The notes beneath the pieces are model-generated. The model did no database searches and was not told where the DNA came from. It saw only the letters and a list, made by a program, of their open reading frames with translations. Positions 50,662 to 59,344 of a stretch of 64,000 bases of DNA are shown here, piece after piece (the stretch's first letter is position 1; each line of letters begins with the position of its first letter). Source of the DNA: a bacterium (lineage in GTDB: Bacteria; Pseudomonadota; Alphaproteobacteria; Caulobacterales; Caulobacteraceae); contig JAVBXP010000018.1 of the NCBI GenBank assembly GCA_030824495.1, positions 62,001 to 126,000 on the forward strand, in the 5' to 3' direction. The position numbers and the translations under genes were made by a program.

Positions 50662-52196
50662 GCGGCCGCGTCGCCCAGGCCTGGGGCCTGCTGCCCGAAT
50701 ATCTCGCCTGGCACGTTCTTCTCAGCGCCAGCGCCCTGGTGCTCGGCCTGCTGATCAGCCTGCCGCTGGCCGTGGCCGCCAGCCGCAGCGCGCGGCTGCG
50801 ATGGCCGGTCCTGGCCTTTGCGGGTTTGATCCAGACCATTCCCAGCCTGGCCCTGCTGGCCCTGTTCTATCCCTTGCTGCTGGCGCTGTCGGCCTTGAGC
50901 CAGAACGTCTTCGGCCAAGGGTTTTCGGCCTTGGGGTTCCTGCCGTCGCTGCTGGCCCTGACCCTCTATTCGATGCTGCCGATCCTGCGGACCGGGACGG
51001 CTGGCATTCTGGGCGTCGATCCGGCCGTGCGCGAGGCGGCCGATGGAGTGGGCATGACCCCGCGCCAGCGACTGTTCCAGGTCGAATTGCCGCTGGCCAT
51101 GCCGGTCATCATGGCCGGTGTCCGCACCGCGGCGGTCTGGACCATAGGGGCGGCGACGCTCTCGACGCCGGTCGGGCAGACCAGCCTCGGCAACTACATC
51201 TTCGCCGGCCTGCAGACCGAGAACTGGGTCTTCGTGCTGTTTGGTTGCGCGGCCTCGGCGGCGCTGGCCATGACCGTCGATCAGTTGCTGGGCCTGATCG
51301 AAACCGGCGCCGCCCGCCGCAAGCGCGGCTTGATGATCACCGGGGCGGCGTTGCTGGTCGTGGGCGTGCTGGCGGCGCTGACGCCGCTCGCCGCGCTCGG
51401 CAAGCCGTCGAGCTATGTGGTCGGGGCCAAGAACTTCTCAGAACAGTACATCCTGGCCGAGGTGATGGCCGAACGCCTGGAGCGCTCGGGCGCCCATGTT
51501 TCGCGCAAGGAAGACCTCGGATCTGCGGTCGCCTACCGGGCCCTGGCCGCTGGTGAACTGGACGTCTATGTCGACTATTCGGGCACGCTCTGGACCAACG
51601 TGCTGAAGCGTGAGGACAATCCGGGCAGGGCGCAGGTCCTGGCCGAACTGACCGCTGAACTGAAGAAGCGCGACGGGGTCGTGGTGCTCGGCTCGCTTGG
51701 CTTCGAGAACGCCTACGCCTTCGCGATGCGCGCTGACCGCGCCAAGGCGTTGGGTATTGTCAGCCTGGCCGACCTCGCGCGCCAGGCGCCGCGCCTGACT
51801 CTGGGCTCTGACCTGGAGTTCCTGTCGCGGCCTGAGTGGAAGGCGGTCGACGCCGCCTATGACTTCAACTTCAAGAAGGAGCGCTCCTTCCAGCCGACCT
51901 TCATGTACCGGGCGCTGTCGGGCGGCGAAGCCGATGTGATTTCGGCCTTCTCCTCCGATGGCCGGATCTCGGCCGACAAGCTGGTGGTGTTGACCGACCC
52001 GAAGGGCGCTTTGCCGCCCTACGACGCGGTGATCCTGATCTCGCCAAAGCGGGCGGGAGACGAGCGATTGCTGGCCGCGCTGCGGCCGCTGATCGGCTCG
52101 ATCTCGGTAGAGGCGATGCGTTCGGCCAACTACGCCGTCGATCGGGACCAGGGCAAGGTGAGCCCGGCAGAGGCCGCGAGGGCGCTGCATCCGTAA
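50658..52196 (+). CDS. Osmoprotectant ABC transporter, permease fused to binding protein
   Basis: 512 residues from a GTG start. Residues 1-215 are the permease with about six membrane segments and the EAADGVGMTPRQRLFQVELPLAMPVIMAGVRTA coupling motif. Another membrane segment links (ITGAALLVVGVLAALTPLAAL) to a periplasmic OpuAC-type binding domain from about 250, with YVVGAKNFSEQYILAEVMAE and GELDVYVDYSGTLWTNVLKR. This permease-receptor fusion is a known form in the OpuB/Yeh-like family. The ligand may be choline, glycine betaine or a similar compound. Confidence 0.92.
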   Translation: MSGRVAQAWGLLPEYLAWHVLLSASALVLGLLISLPLAVAASRSARLRWPVLAFAGLIQTIPSLALLALFYPLLLALSALSQNVFGQGFSALGFLPSLLALTLYSMLPILRTGTAGILGVDPAVREAADGVGMTPRQRLFQVELPLAMPVIMAGVRTAAVWTIGAATLSTPVGQTSLGNYIFAGLQTENWVFVLFGCAASAALAMTVDQLLGLIETGAARRKRGLMITGAALLVVGVLAALTPLAALGKPSSYVVGAKNFSEQYILAEVMAERLERSGAHVSRKEDLGSAVAYRALAAGELDVYVDYSGTLWTNVLKREDNPGRAQVLAELTAELKKRDGVVVLGSLGFENAYAFAMRADRAKALGIVSLADLARQAPRLTLGSDLEFLSRPEWKAVDAAYDFNFKKERSFQPTFMYRALSGGEADVISAFSSDGRISADKLVVLTDPKGALPPYDAVILISPKRAGDERLLAALRPLIGSISVEAMRSANYAVDRDQGKVSPAEAARALHP

Positions 52197-52214
52197 ACGT
52201 CAGGTAGCCGTTCG

Positions 52215-52229
52215 TTAACCATAACTAGG
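52215..52229 (+). promoter_or_regulatory. CtrA-like site upstream of fliQ
   Basis: TTAACCATAACTAGG has one intact half-site and a degenerate second (TAGG in place of TTAA) at N7 spacing, 54 bases before fliQ. fliQ is a CtrA target in C. crescentus. Confidence 0.5.
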
Positions 52230-52282
52230 CAAATTCGGCCTAGCTTGATTTCCCGGCTCCACGCGTACCCAAGAGGCCAAAG

Positions 52283-52546
52283 ATGAACGGCGCCGAGGTT
52301 CTCGACATCGGTCGCGACGCCATCTGGCTCACCATCCAGCTATCGGCGCCGGTGCTGATCGTCGGTTTGGTGGTCGGGGTGGGGATCGGCCTGTTGCAGG
52401 CCCTGACCCAGATCCAGGAAGCCACCCTGGTCTATGCGCCGAAGATCGTGGCCATTTTCCTTTCGCTGCTGCTGTTCCTGCCGATGATGGGCGCTCTGAT
52501 GAGCGGCTTCATGCGCGAGATCGCCGCCCGCATCGCAGCGATGTAG
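52283..52546 (+). CDS. fliQ: Flagellar export gate protein FliQ
   Basis: 87 residues with two membrane segments. APVLIVGLVVGVGIGLLQALTQIQEATLVYAPKIVAIFL is the FliQ signature. It completes the export gate with FliP and FliR. AAGAGG is six bases before the ATG. It opens the fliQ-fliR-flhB-cckA run. Confidence 0.97.
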   Translation: MNGAEVLDIGRDAIWLTIQLSAPVLIVGLVVGVGIGLLQALTQIQEATLVYAPKIVAIFLSLLLFLPMMGALMSGFMREIAARIAAM

Positions 52547-52564
52547 CGGCCGTTCGGCCGGTTC

Positions 52565-53320
52565 ATGGAAAGCTTTGCAGCCGCATCCCAGGTCTATGCA
52601 GGAGGCCTGATTTTCGCCCGCGTCGCGGCGATCGTCATGCTGTTGCCCGGCATCGGCGACACCAGCGTGCCGCCGCGAGTCCGGCTGGCCTTCGCCTTCC
52701 TGATGGCCCTGATGCTGATGCCGGTGGTCGCGCGCGGCATGCCGGTTCCGCCCGACGTGTCCGGCGTCGCCGGCGCGGTGATCAAGGAATTGATGATCGG
52801 CTTGATGATCGGCGGGATCTTGAAGATCTTCCTCTCGTCGCTGAGCACGACGGGCGAGATCATCTCCATCCAGACCACGCTGGCCTTCGCCCAGACCGCC
52901 GCGCCGGGCCAAGCCTCGCCCTCGACCACCATCGGCACCTTCCTGGGACTGATCGGCATCACGCTGATCATGGCGACCGACCTGCACCACATGTTCCTGA
53001 CCGCGATCGTGCGGTCCTACGCCATCTTCCCGTTCGGGCGTGAAATCCCGATCGCCGACAGCGCCCAGCTGGCTGTGCAGACCGTGGCCGGCTCGTTCAA
53101 GCTGGGCCTGCAGTTGGCCGCTCCCGTGGTGGTCTTCACGCTGGTCTTCAACATCGCCGCCGGTCTGGTCGGGCGGGTGATGCCGCAGTTCCAGGTGTTC
53201 TTCGTCGCCACGCCGTTGATCGTGCTGCTTGGGCTTTCGGTCTTCGCCCTCAGCCTTGGGACCATTGGCATGGTCTGGCTCAACCGTTATCGCGAGCTCA
53301 CCTCGCTGTTCCTAGGCTAG
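52565..53320 (+). CDS. fliR: Flagellar export gate protein FliR
   Basis: 251 residues with about six membrane segments. FARVAAIVMLLPGIGDTSVPPRVRLAFAFLMALML, IKELMIGLMIGGILKIFLSS and the FVATPLIVLLGLSVF end are family blocks. It is the plug-region subunit of the export gate. It follows fliQ by 18 bases and precedes flhB by four. Confidence 0.96.
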   Translation: MESFAAASQVYAGGLIFARVAAIVMLLPGIGDTSVPPRVRLAFAFLMALMLMPVVARGMPVPPDVSGVAGAVIKELMIGLMIGGILKIFLSSLSTTGEIISIQTTLAFAQTAAPGQASPSTTIGTFLGLIGITLIMATDLHHMFLTAIVRSYAIFPFGREIPIADSAQLAVQTVAGSFKLGLQLAAPVVVFTLVFNIAAGLVGRVMPQFQVFFVATPLIVLLGLSVFALSLGTIGMVWLNRYRELTSLFLG

Positions 53321-53324
53321 AGCG

Positions 53325-54413
53325 ATGGCGGAAGAACAGGACGCAGCCTCTAAAACAGAAGAGGCGACACCCACCAAGCTCCAGAAGGCGCGGGAGAAGG
53401 GGGATGTCGCCAAGACCCCTGACCTCGCCGCCCTGGCCTCGTTCTCCGGCGCTGCGGCGGTCATCGCCATCGCCGGCGGCTGGATGTCGCAGAACCTGGC
53501 CAGCGCGTTGCTGCCGTTCATCGCCCATCCGGAAAGCATGAGCCTGGAGGGGCACGGGGCCATCGAGGTCGCCCGCGTCGCCGCCCGCGCCGCCGCGCCG
53601 CTGCTGATCACCGTCCTGGTCGTCGCCGCTGTCATGGGGGTTGGCGGAAACCTCATCCAGACCGGGTTCATGTACAGCCCGGACAAGGTGAAGCCGGACT
53701 GGAAAAAGGTCTCGCCGATGGCCGGGCTGAAGCGCCTGGTCGGGCTCGACAGCCTGATGCAGTTCGTGAAGTCGGTGGCCAAGATCGTCATGGTCGGTTG
53801 GGTCGGCTGGGTGGTGATGAAGCCCTACCTCCACCCGCTGCGCGAGCTGGCGGCGATGGAGCCGGCGGCGATGCTGCCGCTGCTGTCGGAGATTCTTCGC
53901 AAGCTGGTCTTCGCCACCGCCGCTCTGATGTTGGCGATCGCCGGGCTCGACTGGTTCTGGCAGCGCCAGCGCTTCCTGAAGCGCATGCGGATGACCAAGG
54001 AAGAGCAGAAGGAAGAATACAAGAACTCGGAGGGCGACCCCCACTTCAAGGCCAAGCGCCGCCAGATCGCTATCCAGCGCTCGCGCAGCCGGATGATGGC
54101 GGCGGTTCCGAACGCGACCATGGTGGTGATGAACCCGACCCACTTCGCCGTCGCGCTCAAGTACGAAGCTGGGGAAACGGCGGCTCCGCAGTGCGTCGCC
54201 AAGGGCATGGACGCCATCGCCTTGAAGATCCGCGCTCTCGCCGAAGAGCATGGCGTGCCGGTGATCGAGGACCCGCCGCTGGCCCGGGCCCTCTACGCCG
54301 CCGTCGAGCTCGACGAGTTCATTCCGCCCGCCCACTACGAAGCCGTAGCCAAGCTGATCGGCTTCATCATGAGCAACAGCGCCCGCGTGGTCGCAAATGC
54401 CCGTGGTCGCTGA
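53325..54413 (+). CDS. flhB: Flagellar export specificity switch FlhB
   Basis: 362 residues. The N-terminal cytoplasmic leader EEATPTKLQKAREKGDVAKTPDL, four membrane segments, and the cytoplasmic domain with the autocleavage site N270-P-T-H (MVVMNPTHFAVALKYE) are present. FlhB switches export from rod/hook to filament substrates after cleavage. It ends 76 bases before the chosen cckA start and a GTG alternative start of cckA is only 19 bases away. Confidence 0.97.
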   Translation: MAEEQDAASKTEEATPTKLQKAREKGDVAKTPDLAALASFSGAAAVIAIAGGWMSQNLASALLPFIAHPESMSLEGHGAIEVARVAARAAAPLLITVLVVAAVMGVGGNLIQTGFMYSPDKVKPDWKKVSPMAGLKRLVGLDSLMQFVKSVAKIVMVGWVGWVVMKPYLHPLRELAAMEPAAMLPLLSEILRKLVFATAALMLAIAGLDWFWQRQRFLKRMRMTKEEQKEEYKNSEGDPHFKAKRRQIAIQRSRSRMMAAVPNATMVVMNPTHFAVALKYEAGETAAPQCVAKGMDAIALKIRALAEEHGVPVIEDPPLARALYAAVELDEFIPPAHYEAVAKLIGFIMSNSARVVANARGR

Positions 54414-54489
54414 GAAATCGTGAGAAGATTGCGTGACTGATTCGCCGGAGGCCATCGCCTCTCCGTCTGGCATCAACCGAGGCCTCCCT

Positions 54490-56556
54490 ATGGCCAAGTC
54501 GTCGAACTCTGAGGGCGCTCGCCGCCGTTTCGACCTGCTGACGGTGTTCGCGGCCCTGTGCTTCGTCGCCGCCGTGGGCTTTGCGGCCGTGCCCGCTATC
54601 CACGCTGGTCCTTCGACGCGCGCCGGCTTGATGCTGCTGATCGGCCTGGCCGGCGTGGCGTGCCTGGGGCTGTTCGCCGTGCGCAATTCGGCCGCGCCGG
54701 CGCCGGCGGCTGAGCCGGGCGCCGATAAACTCATCGATGCCCTGTCAGAGCCGGCGGCGATCGCCGCCGCCGATGGCCGCATCCATGCCGCCAACGCTTC
54801 GTGGCGGCTGGTGCTGGGCGCCGCCTCGCGCCTGCCCAAGGGCGGTCCCTCGGCGGCCAGCCTGTTTTCGGCCCTGACCGCTGCACGCCGTGGCGAAACC
54901 GCCCAGGCCTCTATCCGCAACAATGGTTCGGAGCATTCGGCCACCGTCGCCCCGCTGGGCGAGCGTCGCTTCCTGGTTCGCCTGGCCGAGCCTGCGCCCC
55001 TGGCCCTGCCGCGCGCCGCGGCCGAGGTGCTGGACGCCTTCAACACCGCCAAGCCGCCGCCACCCAAGGTGCTGGACGCATTCGCCGCCGCCTCGCCGTT
55101 TGGCGCGGCTTTGCTGGATGGCGAAGACCCCTTCGCCGCGACCATCGTCGAGGCCAATCCGACGCTGTCGGCCGTGGCCGGCGGCGGCGCGGCGGGCACG
55201 GTGTTCGGTGACCTGATCGATGCGGCGTCACGCGCCGATGCGACCCAGAAGCTGGCCGATGGTCACGTCGGCGCCCTGGAGGTCCGCCTCGCCTGCGACC
55301 AGGCCAAGGTCGCTCACCTCTACCTGTCCAAGACCGACGGGCGTTGGGTGGCCTATCTGGTTGACGTTTCCGAGCAGAAGCAGATCGAACTGCAGCTATC
55401 GCAGAGCCAGAAGATGCAGGCCATCGGCCAGCTCGCCGGCGGCGTCGCGCACGACTTCAACAACTTGCTGACCGCGATCTTCATGCAGCTCGACGTGCTG
55501 GCTCAGCGCCATCCCGTCGGCGACCCTTCCTATGAGGGGCTGAACGAGATCCGTTCGACCTCCGCGCGCGCCGCCGATCTGGTTCGCAAGCTTCTGGCCT
55601 TCTCGCGAAAGCAGACCGTCCAGCGCGAGACGCTCGACCTGGGCGAACTGATCAGCGAGTCCGAGGTGCTGCTGCGCCGCGTGCTCTACGAGGACGTGAA
55701 GCTCGACACCGAATACGGCCGCAACCTGCCGCACGTCCGCGCGGACCGCAGCCAGATCGAGACGGCGGTGATGAACCTGGCCGTCAACGCCCGCGACGCT
55801 GTGCGCGCGCATGGCGGCGGGGTGGTCCGCATCCGTCTGGCGCGCCTGACCCAGGACGAGGCCGTCGCCCACGGCTATCCCGCCGCCCAGGGCGACCAGG
55901 CGCTGATCGAGGTGTCCGACGACGGCCCCGGCATCGCGCCCGACGTCATCGACAAGATCTTCGACCCCTTCTTCACCACCAAGCCGGTGGGCGAAGGCAC
56001 GGGCCTGGGCCTGGCCACCGTCTACGGCATCGTCAAGCAGTCGGACGGCTGGATCAGCGTGGCCTCGAAGGCCGGCGAAGGCGCGGCGTTCCGCATCTTC
56101 CTGCCGGTGCACGTGCCCAGCGCCTCGGCTCCGGCCTTGGTCCCAGTGGTCAAGGCGCCGCCGAAGGCCCGCGACCTGTCGGGCGCCGGCCGCATCCTGT
56201 TCGTCGAGGACGAAGACGCCGTGCGCGGCGTGGCGGCCAAGCTGCTGCGGGCGCGCGGCTATGAGGTGATCGAGGCCGCTTCCGGCGAGGAAGCCCTGGA
56301 ACTGGCCGAGGAATTTGCCGGCAAGATCGACCTGATGATCTCCGATGTGGTCATGCCCGGCATGCAGGGCCCTGATTTGCTGAAGCACGCCCGGATCTAC
56401 CTCGCTGGCGCGCCGGTGATGTTCATTTCCGGCTATGCCGAGGCTGAGTTCTCGAACCTGCTGGAAGGCGAGGAAAACGTTTCATTCCTGCCCAAGCCGA
56501 TCGACATCAAGACGTTGGCCGAGCGCGTGAAGCAGGAACTTCAGAAGGCCGCCTGA
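54490..56556 (+). CDS. cckA: Hybrid histidine kinase CckA
   Basis: 688 residues from ATG 54490 (GAGG eight bases upstream); a GTG 19 codons earlier is open. Two membrane helices ([22 protein letters not shown] and [18 protein letters not shown]) are followed by two PAS-like regions, then the dimerisation helix with H321 ([15 protein letters not shown]), an ATPase domain ([36 protein letters not shown]) and a receiver with D619 ([12 protein letters not shown]). C. crescentus CckA has H322 and D623, which favours this start. CckA phosphorylates ChpT and so CtrA and CpdR. Confidence 0.95.
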   Translation: MAKSSNSEGARRRFDLLTVFAALCFVAAVGFAAVPAIHAGPSTRAGLMLLIGLAGVACLGLFAVRNSAAPAPAAEPGADKLIDALSEPAAIAAADGRIHAANASWRLVLGAASRLPKGGPSAASLFSALTAARRGETAQASIRNNGSEHSATVAPLGERRFLVRLAEPAPLALPRAAAEVLDAFNTAKPPPPKVLDAFAAASPFGAALLDGEDPFAATIVEANPTLSAVAGGGAAGTVFGDLIDAASRADATQKLADGHVGALEVRLACDQAKVAHLYLSKTDGRWVAYLVDVSEQKQIELQLSQSQKMQAIGQLAGGVAHDFNNLLTAIFMQLDVLAQRHPVGDPSYEGLNEIRSTSARAADLVRKLLAFSRKQTVQRETLDLGELISESEVLLRRVLYEDVKLDTEYGRNLPHVRADRSQIETAVMNLAVNARDAVRAHGGGVVRIRLARLTQDEAVAHGYPAAQGDQALIEVSDDGPGIAPDVIDKIFDPFFTTKPVGEGTGLGLATVYGIVKQSDGWISVASKAGEGAAFRIFLPVHVPSASAPALVPVVKAPPKARDLSGAGRILFVEDEDAVRGVAAKLLRARGYEVIEAASGEEALELAEEFAGKIDLMISDVVMPGMQGPDLLKHARIYLAGAPVMFISGYAEAEFSNLLEGEENVSFLPKPIDIKTLAERVKQELQKAA

Positions 56557-56605
56557 CGTATTCACCGATTGGCCTTGGGCCGCCGAGGAGTGCTAAGCGA
56601 GCTTC

Positions 56606-57532
56606 ATGCAGGGATTTGAAACCGAGCTTACCGAACGTCTGCGTCAGACCGTGACGACGGACGAGGACGTCCTCCACAAGTTCATCAACGCCGCAGGCGA
56701 CCTGGCCGTGAACCTCGTCGTCGCGGTCATCATCATGACCGTCACATGGTGGGCGGCGGGCTGGGCTTCGCGGCTGGTGCGGCGCCTTATCGCCCGCGTC
56801 CACGGGGGCGGCCCCCCCGATGTCACCCTGCAGAGCTTCGCCGGCTCGATGACGCGCTATTTCGTCATGGTCGTCGGATTCGTCGCCGTGTTGCAGCAGC
56901 TCGGCGTACAAACCACGTCGATCCTCGCGGTCCTGGGCGCCGCCTCGCTGGCGGTCGGTCTGGCCCTGCAAGGCACGCTCAGCAACGTCGCCGCCGGCGT
57001 CATGCTGCTGTTGTTTCGCCCCTACCGCGTCGGCGACACGGTCGAGATCGGCGGCCGCACGGGAACGGTGAAGATGCTCGACCTCTTCGTCACCGAACTG
57101 GCGACCCCCGATAATCTCAAGGTCGTGCTGCCGAACGGCAAGGTGTTCGGCGATGTCATCGTCAACACCAGCTATCACAGCCGTCGCCGGGTCGATGCCG
57201 TGTTCCGCGTCGACAACAAGCGCGATGTCCCGGCGCTGCTGGCCGGCCTCAAGGCGCGCGCCGAGGCTAATCCCTTGATCCTTAAAGACCCCGAGCCGAG
57301 CGTCGAGGTGACTGGTCTGTCCGAGGCCTTTGTCGAGGGCGCGGTCCGAGCTTGGGTGGAAAGTGGAGACTTCGGCGTTGTGAAGGCGGATCTACTGCTC
57401 GCGGCCAGGCTGCTGGCCGACGGCGCCGATGAGGCGCTGCCGCCCTTGCCCAAGCCGCACGTGAAGGGGCCTCCCGCGCCGCGGAAGAAGCGCCCCTCGA
57501 TTCGCGACCGCCTGAAGCATCCTAACGCGTAG
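56606..57532 (+). CDS. MscS family mechanosensitive channel
   Basis: 308 residues. Three membrane segments, the pore helix STSILAVLGAASLAVGLALQGTLSNVAAGVMLLLFRPYRVGDTVEIGG, and the beta domain with GTVKMLDLFVTELATPDNLKVVLPNGKVFGDVIVN are those of small MscS channels, which release solutes during osmotic downshock. A basic tail (KGPPAPRKKRPSIRDRLKHPNA) is added. Its end overlaps the convergent flavoprotein gene by 11 bases. Confidence 0.93.
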   Translation: MQGFETELTERLRQTVTTDEDVLHKFINAAGDLAVNLVVAVIIMTVTWWAAGWASRLVRRLIARVHGGGPPDVTLQSFAGSMTRYFVMVVGFVAVLQQLGVQTTSILAVLGAASLAVGLALQGTLSNVAAGVMLLLFRPYRVGDTVEIGGRTGTVKMLDLFVTELATPDNLKVVLPNGKVFGDVIVNTSYHSRRRVDAVFRVDNKRDVPALLAGLKARAEANPLILKDPEPSVEVTGLSEAFVEGAVRAWVESGDFGVVKADLLLAARLLADGADEALPPLPKPHVKGPPAPRKKRPSIRDRLKHPNA

Positions 57533-58736
57533 CGAGCACCGTCCGCGCGGCGGCGACGCCGCTCGCAAAGGCGCCTTGCAGGAGATAGCCGCCGGTCGGC
57601 GCCTCCCAGTCCAGCATCTCGCCGACGGCGTAAACGCCAGGGATGGCGCGCAGCATCAGGCCTTCGTCCAGGCTGGGCAGGCTCACGCCGCCGGCGGTCG
57701 AGATCGCCCGGTCTATGGGGCGCACGGCCCCCAGCGTGATCGGCGTCGATTTGATCGCGCGGGCCAGGGCGCCGGCGTCCTTCGGCAGTTCGACGCCGTG
57801 GCCTTCACGCAGCAGATTGATCTCGGCCGGCGTCAGGCTGGCTGTCTTGCGCAGAAGATTGGTCGTCGACTGACCGCTGACCACCTTGTGCAACCGATCG
57901 GCCAGTTTGGGGCGGCTGACATCGGGGCGCAGGTCCACCTCGAGCACCGCAGAACCATCGCGTGCGATCGCGGCCCGCAGATCGGCCGACAGCGCGTAGA
58001 TCGCGCCGCCCTCGATCCCATAGTCGGCGATCATCGCCTCGCCCCGAACCGTGCGGTCGCCGAAGCTGAGCGCGATGTTCTTCAGCGGATGGCCGGCGAA
58101 GCGGGTGCGGAACACCTCGCTCCAGGCGACGTCGAAGCCGCTGTTAGCGGGCTGGAACGGCGCAAGTTCCACGCCGCGCTCGGCCAGGGCCTGCGTCCAT
58201 GCGCCGTTGGAGCCCAGGCGAGGCCAGCTAGCACCGCCCAGGGCCAGGATGGTCGCGTCCGGGCGCGCGGTCTCGATGTTGGCGTCATCGAGCGCGAAGA
58301 TCAGGTCGCCAGCCTCGTTCCAACCGCGCCAGTCGTGCCGGGCGCGGAACTCCACACCCTGGGCGGTCAGCCGCGCCAGCCACGCGCGCAGCAGGGGCGA
58401 GGCCTTCAGAGCGCGCGGGAAGATCCGGCCGCTGGAGCCCATGAAGGTCTCCTGGCCCAGGCCCTCGGCCCAGGCGATCAGGTCGGCCGGGGTGAAGGCC
58501 TCAAGCAGCGGCCGCAGCTGCTGCGCCTGAGCGCCGTAGCGGGTGACGAAGGTCTCGAAGTCTTCGGAGTGGGTCAGGTTCAGGCCGCCGCGACCGGCCA
58601 TCAGGAACTTGCGGCCGAGCGTCGGCATGCGGTCGTAGACAGTGACGGCGAGGCCGGCGGCGCTCAGCACCTCAGCGGCCATCAGGCCAGCCGGGCCGCC
58701 GCCGATGACGGCGACATTTTCAATTCGTTGGGTCAT
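57522..58736 (-). CDS. TIGR03862-type NAD(P)/FAD-dependent flavoprotein (HI0933-like)
   Basis: 404 residues. The dinucleotide motif is VAVIGGGPAGLMAAEVLSAAG, with MAGRGGLNLTHSEDFETFVTRYG and LALGGASWPRLGSNG as in HI0933/TIGR03862 proteins, and the C-terminal AIPGVYAVGEMLDWEAPTGGYLLQGAFASG. The family is often annotated as aminoacetone oxidase or BaiN-like reductase, yet the function is unproven. It is cytoplasmic. It converges with the mscS gene. Confidence 0.9.
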   Translation of the reverse strand: MTQRIENVAVIGGGPAGLMAAEVLSAAGLAVTVYDRMPTLGRKFLMAGRGGLNLTHSEDFETFVTRYGAQAQQLRPLLEAFTPADLIAWAEGLGQETFMGSSGRIFPRALKASPLLRAWLARLTAQGVEFRARHDWRGWNEAGDLIFALDDANIETARPDATILALGGASWPRLGSNGAWTQALAERGVELAPFQPANSGFDVAWSEVFRTRFAGHPLKNIALSFGDRTVRGEAMIADYGIEGGAIYALSADLRAAIARDGSAVLEVDLRPDVSRPKLADRLHKVVSGQSTTNLLRKTASLTPAEINLLREGHGVELPKDAGALARAIKSTPITLGAVRPIDRAISTAGGVSLPSLDEGLMLRAIPGVYAVGEMLDWEAPTGGYLLQGAFASGVAAARTVLATR

Positions 58737-58778
58737 GGCGGCAGGTCACGCGCCTATTTGGCCCTCAATGTCCAGCGA

Positions 58779-59162
58779 TTAGGGCGCGAAGCTCGATCTG
58801 GCCTTCACACCCCAGTGGCCGTTTTCACAGGTGATCACATAGATGGAGTCGAAGCCGCCGATCACCGAGCCGTCCTTGCGGTAGCGGGTGAAGCGCGTGT
58901 CCAGATGGACCTTGTCGGCGCCGGCGTGAATGACCTCGCGACGCTCCCAGGCCGAGTGGTCCCAGTCCGACAGCGGGCCGCGCTCGAACATCTGCGGCTG
59001 ATGATAGCCCGGCTCGATCACCGCCAGGGTGTTGGAGGCCAGGCGGATGCTGGGAAAGTTGAAGGTCGCTTCGAACGCCGGTAGGTCCCGGGCGTTGAAC
59101 GCGGTCATGAAGGCGTCGGTCACGGCCAGGGCCGCGGCGATCTCAGTCTCGTAAGCAGGCAT
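58779..59162 (-). CDS. NTF2-like protein of unknown function
   Basis: 127 residues. The ATG at 59162 has GGGAG seven bases before it; a longer start ten codons up is unlikely. VTDAFMTAFNARDLPAFEATFNFPSIRLASNTLAV followed by DTRFTRYRKDGSVIGGFDSIYVITCENGHWGVKARSSF has the helix-then-sheet order of NTF2-like/SnoaL enzymes and ligand-binding proteins. No catalytic pair is obvious. It is divergent from the helicase gene. Confidence 0.78.
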   Translation of the reverse strand: MPAYETEIAAALAVTDAFMTAFNARDLPAFEATFNFPSIRLASNTLAVIEPGYHQPQMFERGPLSDWDHSAWERREVIHAGADKVHLDTRFTRYRKDGSVIGGFDSIYVITCENGHWGVKARSSFAP

Positions 59163-59298
59163 CTGAACTCCCTCTTTGGGCAAGCTTGCCATGCTCTGTG
59201 CGGTTAAAAACAGCGGTTTCCGCCCTGCGGCCCTTCCGCACCAGTTAATGAATTCCTTGCTGCAAGGCTTGCCGTAACGTCTTGCTTGGCCTCTAAGG

Positions 59299-59328
59299 CG
59301 CGCCCGCGCGTTCTTTTTGTGTGGCGCG
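59299..59328 (+). promoter_or_regulatory. Leader hairpin with T-run upstream of the helicase
   Basis: CGCG-CCCG-CGCG followed by TTCTTTTT, 27 bases before the helicase start, has the form of a weak intrinsic terminator. The distal CGCG could instead pair with CGCG at 59325-59328, an exclusive alternative. This would suit leader control of an RNA helicase. Confidence 0.35.
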
Positions 59329-59344
59329 AACCGACAGGACGACT

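Noticed and set aside
54433..54489. GTG start for cckA 19 codons upstream
   Set aside because: It would put the phosphorylated histidine at 340 and the aspartate at 638, whereas the ATG at 54490 gives 321 and 619, close to the C. crescentus H322 and D623; it cannot be excluded altogether.
53298..55199. Open frame of 633 codons antisense to flhB and the start of cckA
   Set aside because: It spans two certain genes and has no domain; it is explained by codon bias.
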